Shown: positions 23,294-34,501, counted from the first letter of the stretch. The stretch: 64,000 nucleotides of DNA from Gossypium raimondii (GCF_025698545.1 NC_068569.1:26350001-26414000); one strand, 5' to 3'. Numbers and translations are program-made. Notes: generated by a model not told the origin, from the letters alone.

Positions 23294-23666
23294 GTTGGTT
23301 TTTACTTTATTTATCTAATAAAAAGATACGTCATATGCACAAGTATTTTCTCTTCTAAATTTGTAAGATATAGATACTAACACATTGGTTGGAAGCCGCA
23401 TTAATTAGGCATAAACACATTGGACGAAGGTACTATTGAAAAAGTTTTGTGCTAATACCATGAATGTGTTGAGACACTTTCCTGTTTATAATCTTCATGG
23501 TAGTTCTGTAGTGTCTGCATAGTAGTATTTCAGGATGGTGGAAATCATGTCTTCTAGCAATCACTTTACTGTTCACAAGTTAGTGGACAGTATTCAAATG
23601 CCAACAGTTTGACCCTGAATTTGTACAAACTTCTAAAATAATGAAAATGGGGAACATCATTTTCGT

Positions 23667-23852
23667 TTGTCTTCCTCTAATTCTAAAATAATGAAAATGG
23701 GGAAACATCATTTTAGGAAGAATGTGATGGGGAGAGTGAAGGAAATGGGAGGCTTGAAGGTAACCAACTTGGCATTTGGTGGAAACAAGATGTTTGTAAC
23801 CTGTAAGGATCAGCAAGCTATTGAGGTTTGGCAAGGTTCAACCAGAGGGTTT
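23667..23852 (+). pseudogene. Possible SMP-30/gluconolactonase-like C-terminal fragment
   Basis: A short frame contains MGGLKVTNLAFGGNKMFVTC followed by KDQQAIEVWQGSTRGF and a stop. The LAFGG..MFVT..D pattern resembles a strand of the SMP-30/gluconolactonase beta-propeller, but the match is brief and from memory. It follows the OTU-like piece within the same TIR element and on the same strand, so it may be a second captured gene end. A local ~45-bp duplication (AATGAAAATGGGGAA... at 23640 and 23690) lies just upstream. Confidence 0.3.
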
Positions 23853-24319
23853 TGATCCTTTGGCTAGCTATTGTAATTATAGGACAGTGTTGTATCTTGT
23901 AATTGTTTTATGGCTATTGATTTGATTCTTGTCATTGAATTCATTATATCAAACAACAGATTTTTTAATTAAATATTGAATTATTAACAAGAAGATGCAA
24001 GCCTTTTACATTAACTAAATTGCCACTATTGTCATATGCTTGTGATTGCCCTAGGAACTTCTTTCTTGGTTTTGTTGTAACCAATCTCACTTTTGTCTAA
24101 ATATAATATGATGTTTCGCTAAGCCCCAGAGGATGAGTTTTATGCAAAATATAATTCTCAAGTTATGTTAATATATGAATATTATGTTTATGCAAAATAT
24201 AATTCTCAAGTTATTTATTACTTCTAATATTTTTTATTGTAGAATAATTAAATTATTTGTTTCAATAATGATATTTTAGCACATTAAATATGTATTGCGC
24301 TTTAAAAATAATAAAGTAG

Positions 24320-24684
24320 ATTATATATTATTTTTATATTATTATATATTTTTTATTAAATTATATTTAATAATAATTATGTTAAAATATGATTAAATTA
24401 TTTATTATTTATATTAATAATCTTATTAAAATTTAATAAAAATACCAATAATCATCTACCTAAAAAAATTCTGCTAAGGGTATTCTAGTAATTTTAGTTT
24501 TTTTCCTTATGCTATTACGACATCATTCCATTCAACCAAACACAAGAATACTATTACAGTTCTATTCCATTTCATTCAACCAAACAATTGAATTACTATT
24601 ACAGTTCTATTCCATTATAGCTCTATTCAATTACAGCTCTATTCAATTACAGCTCTATTCCATTACAGCAAACCAAACGTGCCC
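24320..24684 (-). repeat. Long terminal inverted repeat, right arm
   Basis: Reverse complement of 17084-17450. It contains repeated TTCAACCAAAC and AGCTCTATTCAATTAC units and ends AAACGTGCCC before TAA. Confidence 0.88.
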
Positions 24685-24687
24685 TAA

Positions 24688-26282
24688 AAGTTAGAAAATT
24701 AGTTCCAATAACTAACAAAAATAGGAAAAGGGTATGTCTCTCTCAAAGCCGATACCCAGTAGACTATTTAGTAAATATCCCTCAAAAGAGATTCTATTTT
24801 TACCAAGTACAGAGCAAATGTGGCTACAAACATGGCAAAATCAATACGCGTACATCACACATTTGATAAAAAGAAAATCGAACTTCATAGATTGTCACAA
24901 CCAGTCATTTCGGTATCAAACAAAACAAACATATAAAATTTACAGTGTAAGAGAATATATATATTTTACCACATTAAATCTATCAAACAAAACCCCCAAA
25001 AAGACCATTTTGTACAAACACAAATACAAAAAAAATGGAACTAATTTTTTTTTAATGTATAGCTTCAATATTTAAAAGATGGTGTATGGTGTGGTTTTAA
25101 TTGGTAATAAAAGTAAAGTAAAATTTGAGCTCCATGAATGATCTCCTTGTTGATGAACATGCTCTTTCACCATAATCAATTATATCAAAAAACACATGTT
25201 CCAAACCTCTCAATAAGCACACAGTTTTCAATACGATCATTCAAATATAAATAATCAAGAGGAAAACTGAACCCATATTCTCTTATACATCTAGCTCTCA
25301 GTTTGGTTATGGAAGGCGATATGATTATGGAAAGAAAAAATATGTACCCAAAAAACCCATATTCTCTCATACATCTAGCTCTCTGAAAAATATGTACCCA
25401 AAAAACCCATATTCCCTCTGAAACTTAAAACAAAACCCAATAAAGGGAAACCCAAGAGAGGCGTGTGAACAAGTAAAATAAGAAGAAATTGAAATTGCCA
25501 TGAAAAATTATTACAAGAAATAATTGAATCCAGTAAAGCAACTAATCAATTGAAAGGAAGCACACTTGTAAACAAAGCAACCAAGAATAGGGAAATACCA
25601 AGAAAGTAACAATTTGAGAAGGATGAGAGAATGGAGAAAACGAAAAAAGGTGAGATTAGATAGAAGGTAAGAGATAAAAGCAGAGCAAGTGCTAAGGGCT
25701 CACCTTTTATTGGAGTTGAAGATGGGTCTTTTCATTTACGACAGTTGGATATTTGTTATGTTCAGGAGGTATAGTAGGGCCTTTAGTGTTGTTTTTGAGG
25801 GTGCTAAGGAAGTTAATCTTACAACAAGGGGCTTTGTATAGCAGGTGAGCCATTTATTGATGGTTAGTGTCTTCAAGTGGGGTCAATGAGTTAGGGCACA
25901 AATGCAGGGTGGTTAAGTTGAGAATTAGAGGTTGTGAGGAATGCAAAAGAAAGACAAAAAAAAGGGCATTTGAAGTGTAAGTTTTGGATGATTTTAGGGA
26001 TTCAACTTCTTGAAAGGTTAGCAAAAAACATGCAATTCTATTTAGGATTAATCCAAGAAAGGTGAAATTACTGAATGCCTTCGTCTGAAATTGATTCACT
26101 TTTGACAAAATAACTGATGCTTTAGGATTTCAATTGTAACTAAGAGGGTGATGTGTATGGAATTTTTACATAAAAGGTGATATGATTATGGAAGTTGGCC
26201 AAAGGCTGAATTCATAGCTAATGCAAGGGAGTAAGGAATTATCAATAGTTTGATATTTTGTACGTGGATTCAAAGATGAATG
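24688..26282. other. Intergenic, no gene assigned
   Basis: No recognisable protein or RNA. A short imperfect duplication (ACCCATATTCTCTCATAC and AATATGTACCCAAAAAACC, two copies each) lies at 25270-25415. Frames at 24734-25075 (+) and 25854-26108 (-) lack domain-like features. Confidence 0.45.
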
Positions 26283-26401
26283 AATAACTAAACCCATGTT
26301 TGGCTGGGAATGGAATATTGTCCTTGATTTATTGAATGGTAAACTAATTCTTTGTTTGGTTGAAGGAAATACTTATTCAATAAGATGACCATTATTTCAC
26401 T
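26283..26401 (+). mobile_element. TIR-element tip remnant
   Basis: CCATGTTTGGCTGGGAATGG and GTTTGGTTGAAGG recall the tips of the 16949-24684 element. The segment stops exactly where the copia LTR begins, so the copia element probably inserted into it. Confidence 0.4.
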
Positions 26402-26825
26402 TGTTGAGTATGACTCCTATTTCTGTCAAATTTGAGAAATAATCTTTCAGTTAAACTCTGTTTATTTGTTTCAATCAGACTCTGATTAGTCTAGATTATT
26501 TTATTATTATTTGACCTATGAATTTAGCCTATAAATAGGTACTTTTACAACCTTAGAAAATACATCCATTAGAGATTAGAACTCATAACACATTTAGAGA
26601 ATTTTGTGTTTACGTTTTGAGGGTTCTTAGTTTTCTAGTTTTTGGGGTTTAGTTTTTATCTCCATCTTTTATACTCTTTGTTCTTTTGCCATTATAGTAA
26701 AATTATCTTTGCCTGTGGTTTTTTATCATCTTTGAAGAGGTTTTTCCACGTTAAATTTGTGTGTTTAATTTCTCAATTTATTTCGCTATTTTTTTACTTG
26801 TTGCTTAATCGGGTCGATTCCAACA
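26402..26825 (+). mobile_element. Copia 5' LTR
   Basis: 424 bp, starts TGTTGAGTATGACTCC and ends GGTCGATTCCAACA, with TGTTG/CAACA inverted tips. A TATA-like CCTATAAATAGG sits at about 26530. The primer site lies two bases beyond the end. Confidence 0.85.
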
Positions 26826-26827
26826 AG

Positions 26828-26839
26828 TGGTATCAGAGC
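26828..26839 (+). other. Primer binding site (initiator tRNA-Met type)
   Basis: TGGTATCAGAGC is complementary to the 3' end of plant initiator tRNA-Met and stands 2 bp after the LTR, the standard arrangement for copia elements. Confidence 0.92.
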
Positions 26840-26872
26840 CATTTCAATTTTCATAGATCAACCCATTCAAAT

Positions 26873-28290
26873 ATGGCAATAACAAGGTTTGAAATTGAGA
26901 AGTTCGATGGTGAGACAAATTTCAATCTGTGGAAAGTTCGGATGATAGCAATTCTAGTTCAAACCGGCTTGAAAAAGGTTGTTACCGGGAAAAAGCCTGA
27001 GAATCTAAATCAAATAGAATAGGAAGAGCTTGATGAAAAGGCCTCATCTACAATCTAGTTGTGCCTCGCGAATACGATATTGCAGGAGGTATTGATGAAG
27101 AAGACTTCATCCGCATTGTGGAAAAGGTTAGAAACTCTATATGCGACTAAGTCTCTAGCTAACCGTTTAGTGTTGAAACAACGTCTATTTATGTTTCACA
27201 TGAACAAATGTGAGCTTCTTAGAGATCACATGAGTCAATTCATTACTCTTTTGAGTGATTTAAAGAACGTTGAGGTTCATATTGACGATGAAGATCAGAC
27301 TATACTATTATTGTGCTCTTTAACCCCTTTATACAAGTCTTTCAGGGAGACCCTGATTTATGACAAAGACAAACTCTCGTTTGAAGATGTAAAGAGTCAT
27401 TTGTTGAGTAGAGACAAACTTGACAATGAGTTTGGTTTGGATAGCAAGGCAGATAGGCAAGCTTTCGTTTTGGTAGCATCAAAGAAAAGAGACAAAAGGT
27501 GTAGGTATTGTAAAAAGTTAGGTCACGTCAAAGCAGATTGTTATAAACTTCAAAATAAAAGAACTATTGAGAGTAACGAGGAAGATGTAGTTGGTGCTAA
27601 TTTGGCCAATGAAAGTGGTGATGATTTTTTGTTAGTGTCAACGAGCGATAACTCCAAGCTCACGCCCAAGTGGATCCTAGATTCGGGATGTTCTTTCCAC
27701 ATGTGTCCCAATAGAAATGGTTTTGCACATACAGTTCGGTTGAAGGTGGATTTGTGTGCATGGGAAACGATTCATCTAGTAAGGTAATTGGTATTGGTAC
27801 TATTAAAATTAAGATACACGATGGGATGATTAGGACACTCTCAAATATCAGGTATGTACCTAATTTACGAAAGAATCTCATCTCCTTAAGTATTTTAGAC
27901 TTGAAAGGATGCAGAATCAACATCAAGTCGAGCGACATTAAAGTATTTCGTGGAGCTCCCATTTTGTTAAAAGGTAAAAGAATTGACAGTTTTTATATTC
28001 TGGAAGGTTCTACATAGACCAGTGAAATCAGACATCCATCGTCTGTTACGGAGTCGAAGTCAACTCGTTTGGAGTGGAGGCAACTTGGTCATAGGAGGGA
28101 AAAATGTATGATCGTTTCGTTGAAGAGAGGTTCTCTTTTGGATGCAGGTTTTGAAAAGTTAGGGCACTGTGTTCGTGAAAATCAGACTCGAGTTAGTTTT
28201 AATTTGGCAGTGTACAAGTCGAAGGCTAGAAGTCTTCTAGTTTCTAAGCACATATTTGACTCAATTAATTCCCTGCATAGTTCAAGATAG
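26873..28290 (+). pseudogene. Copia gag and start of pol, truncated and frameshifted
   Basis: ATG at 26873 opens gag: MAITRFEIEKFDGETNFNLW, typical of copia gag. Two in-frame stops fall near 27020 and 27056. From 27059 a 242-codon frame carries the gag helical region, the zinc knuckle C-x2-C-x4-H-x4-C (CRYCKKLGHVKADC, residues 148-161) and the protease site WILDSGCSFHM (residues 205-215). After a frame change the sequence continues at 27754-28017 (IRYVPNLRKNLISLS), the region between protease and integrase, and ends in a decayed gag-pre-integrase segment to about 28290. Integrase, reverse transcriptase, RNase H and the 3' LTR are all absent. AAGGCAAGTAAAATTTG near 28335 may be a polypurine-tract relic, implying an internal deletion. 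Confidence 0.88.
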
Positions 28291-28369
28291 GCTCGTGGCG
28301 GGCTTTGGCAAAGATGGCATTGTGGAAATATTAAGGCAAGTAAAATTTGATTTGAAAAAAATAAAAAAA

Positions 28370-28711
28370 GGTTAAATTTTGAGTTAATTTATTTAAGTTA
28401 TTCGAGTCAACTCGAATAAGAGTTTAGAGTTTGCATTTTACAATTGGAATAACAAATTGATGGAAATATCTCTTTAGTCTCTGACAAATTTGAAAATGAA
28501 CAAATTTGTTTTCTCTCAATAAAATTATAAAATAAATTCCAAAAATCAAAATAATAATAAAATTTCAAAATTTACATTTTTAAAAAAATCTAAAGAAAAT
28601 ATAAAGAAAGTTGAAATTTTAAAAATTTTCTAAAATAATAATTTTGGAATTTAAATAAATAAATAAATTTATTATACTAATCTGTTTGTTTTAATTATCT
28701 TGCTTTGAAAT
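28370..28711. other. AT-rich DNA with a relic of hAT-like subterminal repeat
   Basis: TTATTCGAGTCAACTCGAATAA at 28397-28420 resembles the subterminal CGAATTAACTCGA units of the element at 3415, but no terminus or TSD is found. The rest is AT-rich and featureless. Confidence 0.4.
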
Positions 28712-29656
28712 TTAATTATCGGGGATCATCCAAGGGGCTCTCCATTCGACATCTTCGTCTTGGAGATTTTGGAGGATAGCTGTCCATTTTTCCTCCGAGA
28801 TGTCGTCTCGCCTCAGTGTAGCCATTAATTCTTTCAATGGAGAATAGCTCTCGTAGAATACCCGATAAGAAACTTTGTTTATTTTCCAAAAGTGGCTGTG
28901 AAACCAAGCTAGTAAGAGTTGCGCACATTCGATGAATGTTTCAGCCAAAATTGCTGGGACAGGCGTGACCCTCTTATCAAGTCGGTCAAACAAGTCTAAA
29001 ACTGCCTCATCTACATGTCCTAGCGCTTTAGGGAAAATAATCAGCCCGTAAATGCTTAAAGCAAAAACATCGACCCTTTTCTTCTTATCAGGGTGTGTCA
29101 AAATCGAATCTCGCAAACTTTTCCAATGGATACACTTGCTTTCTTCTTTTTGCTTTATCCGAGCCATGACCCATTGCTCACTCATTCCCGTGATGCTCAT
29201 TAACTTCTTTACAAAAGTCAGGACATTGACGGCTCTAGAATAGGCTTTGTCAGCTTGAATCCTCGGGCAACGAAGCAAGGTTGTATACTTCTGACGGCAC
29301 CAAAAGTACCTTCCCAAAGGTAAAACAACTATAGGCGAAATTCCAAAATTGAGCCAGTATTTGTCCACCTTGATATCGAGTAGATAATGTAGATCACCAT
29401 AATTACAGTAAAATAACTGCTTGACTTCATCATCCCATTGGACCCATATTTTGTTCAACTCCTGAAGATTGTTTTGAGTCACGCTGATACGAGTGAAGTC
29501 CCATAGTTCTGATTCGTACCCCTCCGTCAAACTATCACCTTTCTCTAGTTGTGTTTTCTCTGACCATATTCGAACAACCGTATTATCTTTCACTTTATCT
29601 AGAAATTTGTTCTCCATGACAAGCTCTCCATTTAGTAATTGAACGTGAATCGACAC
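28712..29656 (-). CDS. ORF1 (DUF7745-like) of a Tat/Ogre-like element, truncated
   Basis: A 314-codon frame lies upstream of where gag would be, between the leader of a minus-strand element and its broken end. Motifs such as LWDFTRISVTQNNLQEL (about residues 51-67), YGDLHYLLD, LLRCPRIQADKAYSRA, MSEQWVMARIKQK and VDVFALSIYGLIIFPKALGH fit the DUF7745/plant-mobile-domain-like proteins that Ogre-type retrotransposons carry ahead of gag; the function is unknown. Around residues 100-127 (KYWLNFGISPIVVLPLGRYF) the frame is shifted. Reading one base over gives AQFWNFAYSCFTFGKVLLVP, so two compensating indels have replaced about 28 residues. The natural protein would continue beyond PWMIPD; here the element is broken at about 28710. 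A more decayed copy is at 45950-46250. The ATG at 29654 may lie upstream of the native start, MENKFLDKV. Confidence 0.75.
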   Translation of the reverse strand: MSIHVQLLNGELVMENKFLDKVKDNTVVRIWSEKTQLEKGDSLTEGYESELWDFTRISVTQNNLQELNKIWVQWDDEVKQLFYCNYGDLHYLLDIKVDKYWLNFGISPIVVLPLGRYFWCRQKYTTLLRCPRIQADKAYSRAVNVLTFVKKLMSITGMSEQWVMARIKQKEESKCIHWKSLRDSILTHPDKKKRVDVFALSIYGLIIFPKALGHVDEAVLDLFDRLDKRVTPVPAILAETFIECAQLLLAWFHSHFWKINKVSYRVFYESYSPLKELMATLRRDDISEEKWTAILQNLQDEDVEWRAPWMIPDN

Positions 29657-30250
29657 CTTTTTTTATGATGAAAATGTCATGCAAACACAATCAAAACAAA
29701 ACAACTCGGTACATTTTATACAAGACTAAAATTTAAAGTAAGTAAGAAATAATAAACAGGGTACCTACTCGGTCAACCACTAGTGGTTCGGTGCAGTTCT
29801 ACTTAGGGTAGGCTCTTATGGTTCACTATTTGTGGTTTGGTTCTAAAGAAAGGGTACCTGAGCCAGCATATTCCTTGATCCTCACCCATTATAGGCTCAT
29901 ACGGACCGAGTTCAGTTCAGGGGAATACATTTCCCTATGACTATACGAAGATGAAAATCTCATGAAGACATAGGTACAGATGTATCCCGAAAGCGATCCA
30001 TTATCCTATACGGAGGTGAAAACCTCACGAAGGAATAGTTTCTCACTCCCACTTAAAAGGGTATAACTGGACGGTTATGCAAATGCAACATGCAAAAATA
30101 TATCGAGAAACTTGAACAAATAAAGCCAACAAAATGTCCCAGCCCATGAAAATGAAATGGAACAAAAGGATCATAACTTTAAACCAAATTATCAACTTTC
30201 GACAAAAAGACAAGAAATAATCAACTTCTGGCTTGACTCTCTTATTTTTG
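29657..30250 (-). other. 5' leader of the Tat/Ogre-like element
   Basis: Lies between the primer site and ORF1. It is clearly homologous to 46270-46850 (shared CTCACCCATTATAGGCTCAT, CATACGGAC, GGGGAATACATTTCCCTATG). It contains two small inverted repeats at 29949-29960 and 30013-30026 that are also found in the other element. Confidence 0.8.
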
Positions 30251-30271
30251 TCCCCCGCGGAGTTGCCAAGG
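30251..30271 (-). other. Primer binding site of the Tat/Ogre-like element
   Basis: On the minus strand the LTR end GGTTTCAACA is followed by CCTTGGCAACTCCGCGGGGG. The intact form seen at 32940-32955 is TTGGCGACTCCGCTGGGGAC, the tRNA-Arg-type primer site I associate with Ogre/Tat elements. Confidence 0.7.
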
Positions 30272-31277
30272 TGTTGAAACCATTTTTTGAAACAAAAGGG
30301 GTCGACTTTTATTTTGAAAACGAAAATAGGAGTCGCCACCAATCATTTTTATGAGGTGTGATTGGGTCACCTCATAAAAATTTAATTTATTAAAATAACA
30401 ATTTTGGTCTACAAAATTCAGAAAAACGGGTTCGAGAGTCAGTTACGTACGGGGAAGGATTAGCACCCTCGTAAAGCCCAAAATTGGTACCTAATTGATC
30501 AATTAATGTCTTAATTTCGAAAATTAAAAATTTTGAAGAGATTTAAAATACGATCCCTTTGTTAAAATCACATAAAAAATTAGAAAATGGCGTATTTCAC
30601 ATCAATCGAGAAAAAAATTATATCCCGTGAGTTAGGACACAATATCTTAAATCTCGAAACGAGAATAACCACCGAAAGTTTTATTTATTTATCTATTTTC
30701 TTTTAAACAAGAATAAACACCGAAAGTTTTTTTTTCTTTTTAGAAATTTTTGATTATCTCGATTTTAGAGAAGAAGTCATATTCCGTAAGTTGAAACACG
30801 ATCTTTTTTAATTCCCGAGATAATTTAAAAAATTGTGTTTTTTTATTTAAAAAAGGTTCGTATATTCGGATTTATCGAAAAAATCGAAATCCCGTAAGTA
30901 AGGGAACAATCTTTCGAAGCTCCCAAATATAAAATTTTGCCTTATTTTGAAATTTTCCTTTTATGCTTGGGTTAAAATTAACATAGTATTTAAAATGATA
31001 CACGAATAAAATATTAAGCTAACGAATGACTACAATACGAGTGTATTAATAAATGATCATAGCATATATAATGACAATGATCACATAACATAGATCACTT
31101 TAATACAAATATACTCAAAAATAATAATAATAACAATAATAAAATAAACACATAACAAGACAATACCAAATTTAAAAAGAAAAAGGGATTAATAAATAAA
31201 TACACAAATAAATATTGAGGAAAATAGTTTATGAAATATTAGAAGGACAAATAAAAAAAGTGGGTAAAATTGAGGCT

Positions 31278-31311
<34 letters not shown>

Positions 31312-31938
31312 TGATGATGATGATGATAATTATAAAAAAACAAAAAAATCGATGATAATAAAATAAAAAATAAAAAAATCCTTAAAAAGCTAAAGTTAAA
31401 TAAATAAAGGATTTATTTGAAACTAAATGAGATTAAAAGGTATAGATTGTAAATAATAAAAGGGCTGACAAGGGCCTGAATGTAACGCACGAAAAGTACG
31501 GAGGACTGATTGAGGAAATATCCCGAATTCTTATGCGCGGCATTGCAAAGTGGGCCAAAATGAAACGATGCAGAAATTACAAGGTAAAATTAGCTGACAA
31601 AAAAAATAAGGTAGGGCTTAATCGAATTGCGCCATAAAAGCAGAGGGACTATTCGCGCAAATAGCCCATTGAAGCAAAAACACGGGGATCTGCCTTCTGG
31701 GTCGGGTTGACGCGCGGGTTAGTGGGGGCAGGGACCAATACTGTGCCGTTTTAGGGCTATTGGGATCAGCCCTAAACGGCGTTGTATTGTATAACCTATA
31801 AAAGCTAAAAAAAAAAAAATTGAAAAAATCATTCTAGCCCTTGTTTTTTATAAAAAAAAAAATTGAAAATTCTCTCTCACTCTCTTCTCCTCCGGCCTGG
31901 TCATGGTCGTCGGACCGCCGTACAAATTGGTTTCCGTA
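30272..31938 (-). mobile_element. 5' LTR of the Tat/Ogre-like element, truncated
   Basis: On the minus strand it ends GGTTTCAACA next to the primer site. It carries the family block GGTACCTAATTGATCAATTAA (on plus) and several units with CCGTAAGTTAGG-type cores (30600-30920), then a TAA/TGA trinucleotide run (31281-31327) and the CGGGTTGACGCGCGGGTT block at 31700. The outer ~900 bp, including the promoter core and LTR start, are missing beyond about 31938. Confidence 0.82.
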
Positions 31939-32863
31939 CAATATTCAAGTCCCTTTTTTTATAGAACTATCTTACTTTGTACTCATCTCACAACTCCTTG
32001 ATGTAAAGTTTTAAACAGTTAGTTTTAGAAAATTCAACCTTGAATCCAACTTTTAGACATCAACAAAAATTGAATTATTATATTAATTTTACTAATCAAT
32101 TACACTAAAATAATTTTAATTTTTAGAAAGTCTAAATGGATCGGAATTAAAATTAAAAAATAATTTGAATATTTTTTACCGCTAGACCAAGTTGGATAGT
32201 ATATGAGTCTCGATGTGCCGAAGCGACTTAGTCTGACTAATGAATAGACGTCATCTTAACCATGTCAAGATGTTGTAAAAAATTTATTCAAAACTGAACT
32301 GTTATTAACCATGTTACATATTGAAAATTTGGTTTTGATAGTAAAAACTTTGGCAATGGCCCAAATAAAATTGAAAACAAAAACAAAGGCTTAATGTAAG
32401 GAAACAAATGTCATCTAATTAACCTTTTGTATGGATATGGGACTTGCACATTTTAATAAATGGAGATCGAGTGGTCATTTTGATGCAATAAACTTGAAAA
32501 GATGGTTTGATGGTTATTGGGATATGAATTTCATTTCAATTTTTTCTTTGTTTAGGGTTGATGTTAACTAAATTAATTAATAAATTGACGAAAAATATAA
32601 TTATGGTGAGTACAGATATAGGGATAGTCCATCTTAGAGTTTATCATTTCAATGCAATAAATTTGAAAAAGTAAAAAAACAAAGGTTTGATGGTTATAGG
32701 GATGTGAATGTCATTTTATCCTTTTTATTTTGCTATAGATATAGATTTATGTCTATTCATGTTATAGAAAAAGCATATTATTTGTTTTCGGGGCATTGAA
32801 TTGAAAGAGGACAAAAGTTTTATAGTTATAAAGATATAAATATAGTTAAGTCATAAATATAGT
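31939..32863. repeat. Duplicated promoter-type DNA, unit 1
   Basis: Segments 32228-32345, 32625-32720 and 32740-32860 each match parts of 33926-34310, immediately upstream of the gene at 34502 (for example ATCTTAACCATGTCAAGAT and GAAAAAGCATATTATTTG). In addition 32445-32540 and 32625-32720 repeat each other about 180 bp apart (GATGCAATAAACTTGAAAA, GGTTTGATGGTTATTGGG). Confidence 0.8.
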
Positions 32864-33925
32864 TAAACCAAATTATCAACTTTCGACAAAAAGACAAGAA
32901 ATAATAAACTCATGGCTTGACTCTCTTATTTTTGTCCCCAGCGGAGTCGCCAAGCTGTTGAAACCATTTTTTGAAACAAAAGGGGTCGACTTTTATTTTG
33001 AAAACAAAAATGGGAGTCGCCACCGATCATTTTTATGAGGTGTGATCGGGTCACCTCGTAAAAATTTAATTTATTAAAGTAACAATTTTAGTCTACGAAA
33101 TTCAGAAAAACGGGTTCTGGAGTCGGTTACATACGGGAAAGGATTAGCACCATCGTAACGCCCAAAATTGGTACCTAATTGATCAATTAATGTCTTAATG
33201 TCGAAAATTAAAAATTTTGAAGAGATTTAAAATACGATCCCTTTGTTAAAATCACTTAAAAATTTAGAAAATGGCGTATTTCACGTCAATCGAGAAAAAA
33301 AATTGTATCCCGTGAGTTAGGACACAATATCTTAAATCTCGAAACGAGAATAAACACCGAAAGTTTTATTTATTTATCTATTTTCTTTTAAACAAGAATA
33401 AACACCGAAAGTTTTTTTTTCTTTTTAGAAATTTTTGATTATCTCGGTTTTAGAGAAGAAGTCATATTCCGTAAGTTGAAACACGATCTTTTTTAATTCC
33501 CGAGATAATTTAAAAAATTGTGTTTTTTTATTTAAAAAAAGGTTCGTATATTCGGATTTATCGAAAAACTCGAAACCCCGTAAGTAAGGGAACAATCTTT
33601 CAAAGCTCCCAAATATAAAATTTTGCCTTATTTTGAAATTTTCCTTTTATGCTTGGGTTAAAATTAACATAGTATTTAAAATGATACACGAATAAAATAT
33701 TAAGCTAACGAATGACTACAATACGAGTGTATTAATAAACAAATCATAGCATATATAATGACAATGATCACATAACATACATCACCTTAATACAAATATA
33801 CTAAAAAAAAACATTAATGAATAATAACAATAATAACAATAATAAAATAAACACATAACAAGACAATACCAAATTTAAAAGAACAAGGGGATTAATAAAT
33901 AAATACACAAATAAATATTGAGCAA
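32864..33925 (-). mobile_element. Tandem copy of leader, primer site and partial LTR
   Basis: Nearly identical to 30181-31230: leader end (AAATTATCAACTTTCGACA), primer site (GTCCCCAGCGGAGTCGCCAA), LTR end at 32956 and the LTR body up to CAAATAAATATTGAG. It then stops abruptly at DNA homologous to 32235. Together with the duplicated promoter DNA on both sides, this shows a tandem segmental duplication of about 2.7 kb whose second unit lost roughly 1 kb. Confidence 0.85.
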
Positions 33926-34310
33926 TGATTAATAGTTGTAATCTTAACCATGTCAAGATTTAGTGAAAATCTTACACAAAATTAAGAATGCTGCTAACCA
34001 TGTTATATATTGAAATTCTAGTCACGATATTTAAAAATGACATTGATTGTATAAACTTGGGTGGGAGTGCATCATTTCGATGCAATGAACCTGAAAAAGA
34101 AAAAGACAAAGGTTTGATGGTTATAGGGATGTGAATGCCATTTTACCCTTTTCATTTTCAATAGATAGGAGGGCAGCTTAATCATATGAATATATAGATT
34201 TATGTTATGGAAAAAGCATATTGTTTGTTTTCGGGACAATGAATTGAAAGAAAAGGAAAAGCAAGGACAACAGTTTTATAGTAATAAGGATATAAATGTA
34301 GTTAGAACTC
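33926..34310. repeat. Duplicated promoter-type DNA, unit 2 (proximal to gene)
   Basis: Contains single copies of the three motif blocks of unit 1 in the same order, including TTTGATGGTTATAGGGATGTG and TTTTCGGGACAATGAATTG. It is the proximal upstream region of the gene at 34502. Confidence 0.8.
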
Positions 34311-34403
34311 TCGATGAAGTCATAACCTTGGTTAATTAATAAAATCTTATTGACTTGGCTCAAGCTAAATAACTATAACCTCCTTGACTTGATTATTTTA
34401 TGC

Positions 34404-34410
34404 TATAAAT
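34404..34410 (+). promoter_or_regulatory. TATA box of the 34502 gene
   Basis: TATAAAT lies about 98 bp before the chosen ATG, which leaves room for a transcription start near 34435 and a 5' UTR of about 65 bp. This favours the ATG at 34502 over the in-frame ATG at 34415. Confidence 0.5.
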
Positions 34411-34501
34411 ATGTGTGTATGGAACCCTGCATGAAGCACAAGACAAGCAAATCAAAAATCAGACTCAGTATATAGCTGAAATTTGTATAAACCAACTACA
34501 A

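Larger units (their letters stand above)
16949..24684. mobile_element. Composite TIR transposon region carrying host gene fragments
   Basis: The left tip GAGCATGTTTGGTT and the inverted right tip GGGCACGTTTGGTT agree at 12 of 14 bases and are each flanked by TAA (16946-16948 and 24685-24687). This is the 3-bp TSD expected of PIF/Harbinger elements, but short enough to be chance. Just inside lie long inverted repeats (17084-17450 against 24320-24684). A direct repeat of the left end (16953-17082) recurs at 20677-20835, immediately after a right-end-like CAATACACCCAACCAAACA (20658-20676). The region is thus probably two related elements, nested or abutting. No transposase was found. The cargo consists of exon-like pieces of several unrelated host genes, the behaviour of Pack-type elements. 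A Mutator origin (9-bp TSD) is the alternative; no 9-bp repeat was seen. Confidence 0.6.

Noticed and set aside
16949..24684. Autonomous transposase inside the TIR element
   Set aside because: No DDE, DDD or zinc-finger transposase motif was found in any frame; the coding traces are fragments of host genes.
34415..34501. Upstream in-frame ATG for the small two-exon gene
   Set aside because: It lies only a few bases after the TATA box, before any likely transcription start; the ATG at 34502 gives a sensible N-terminus.
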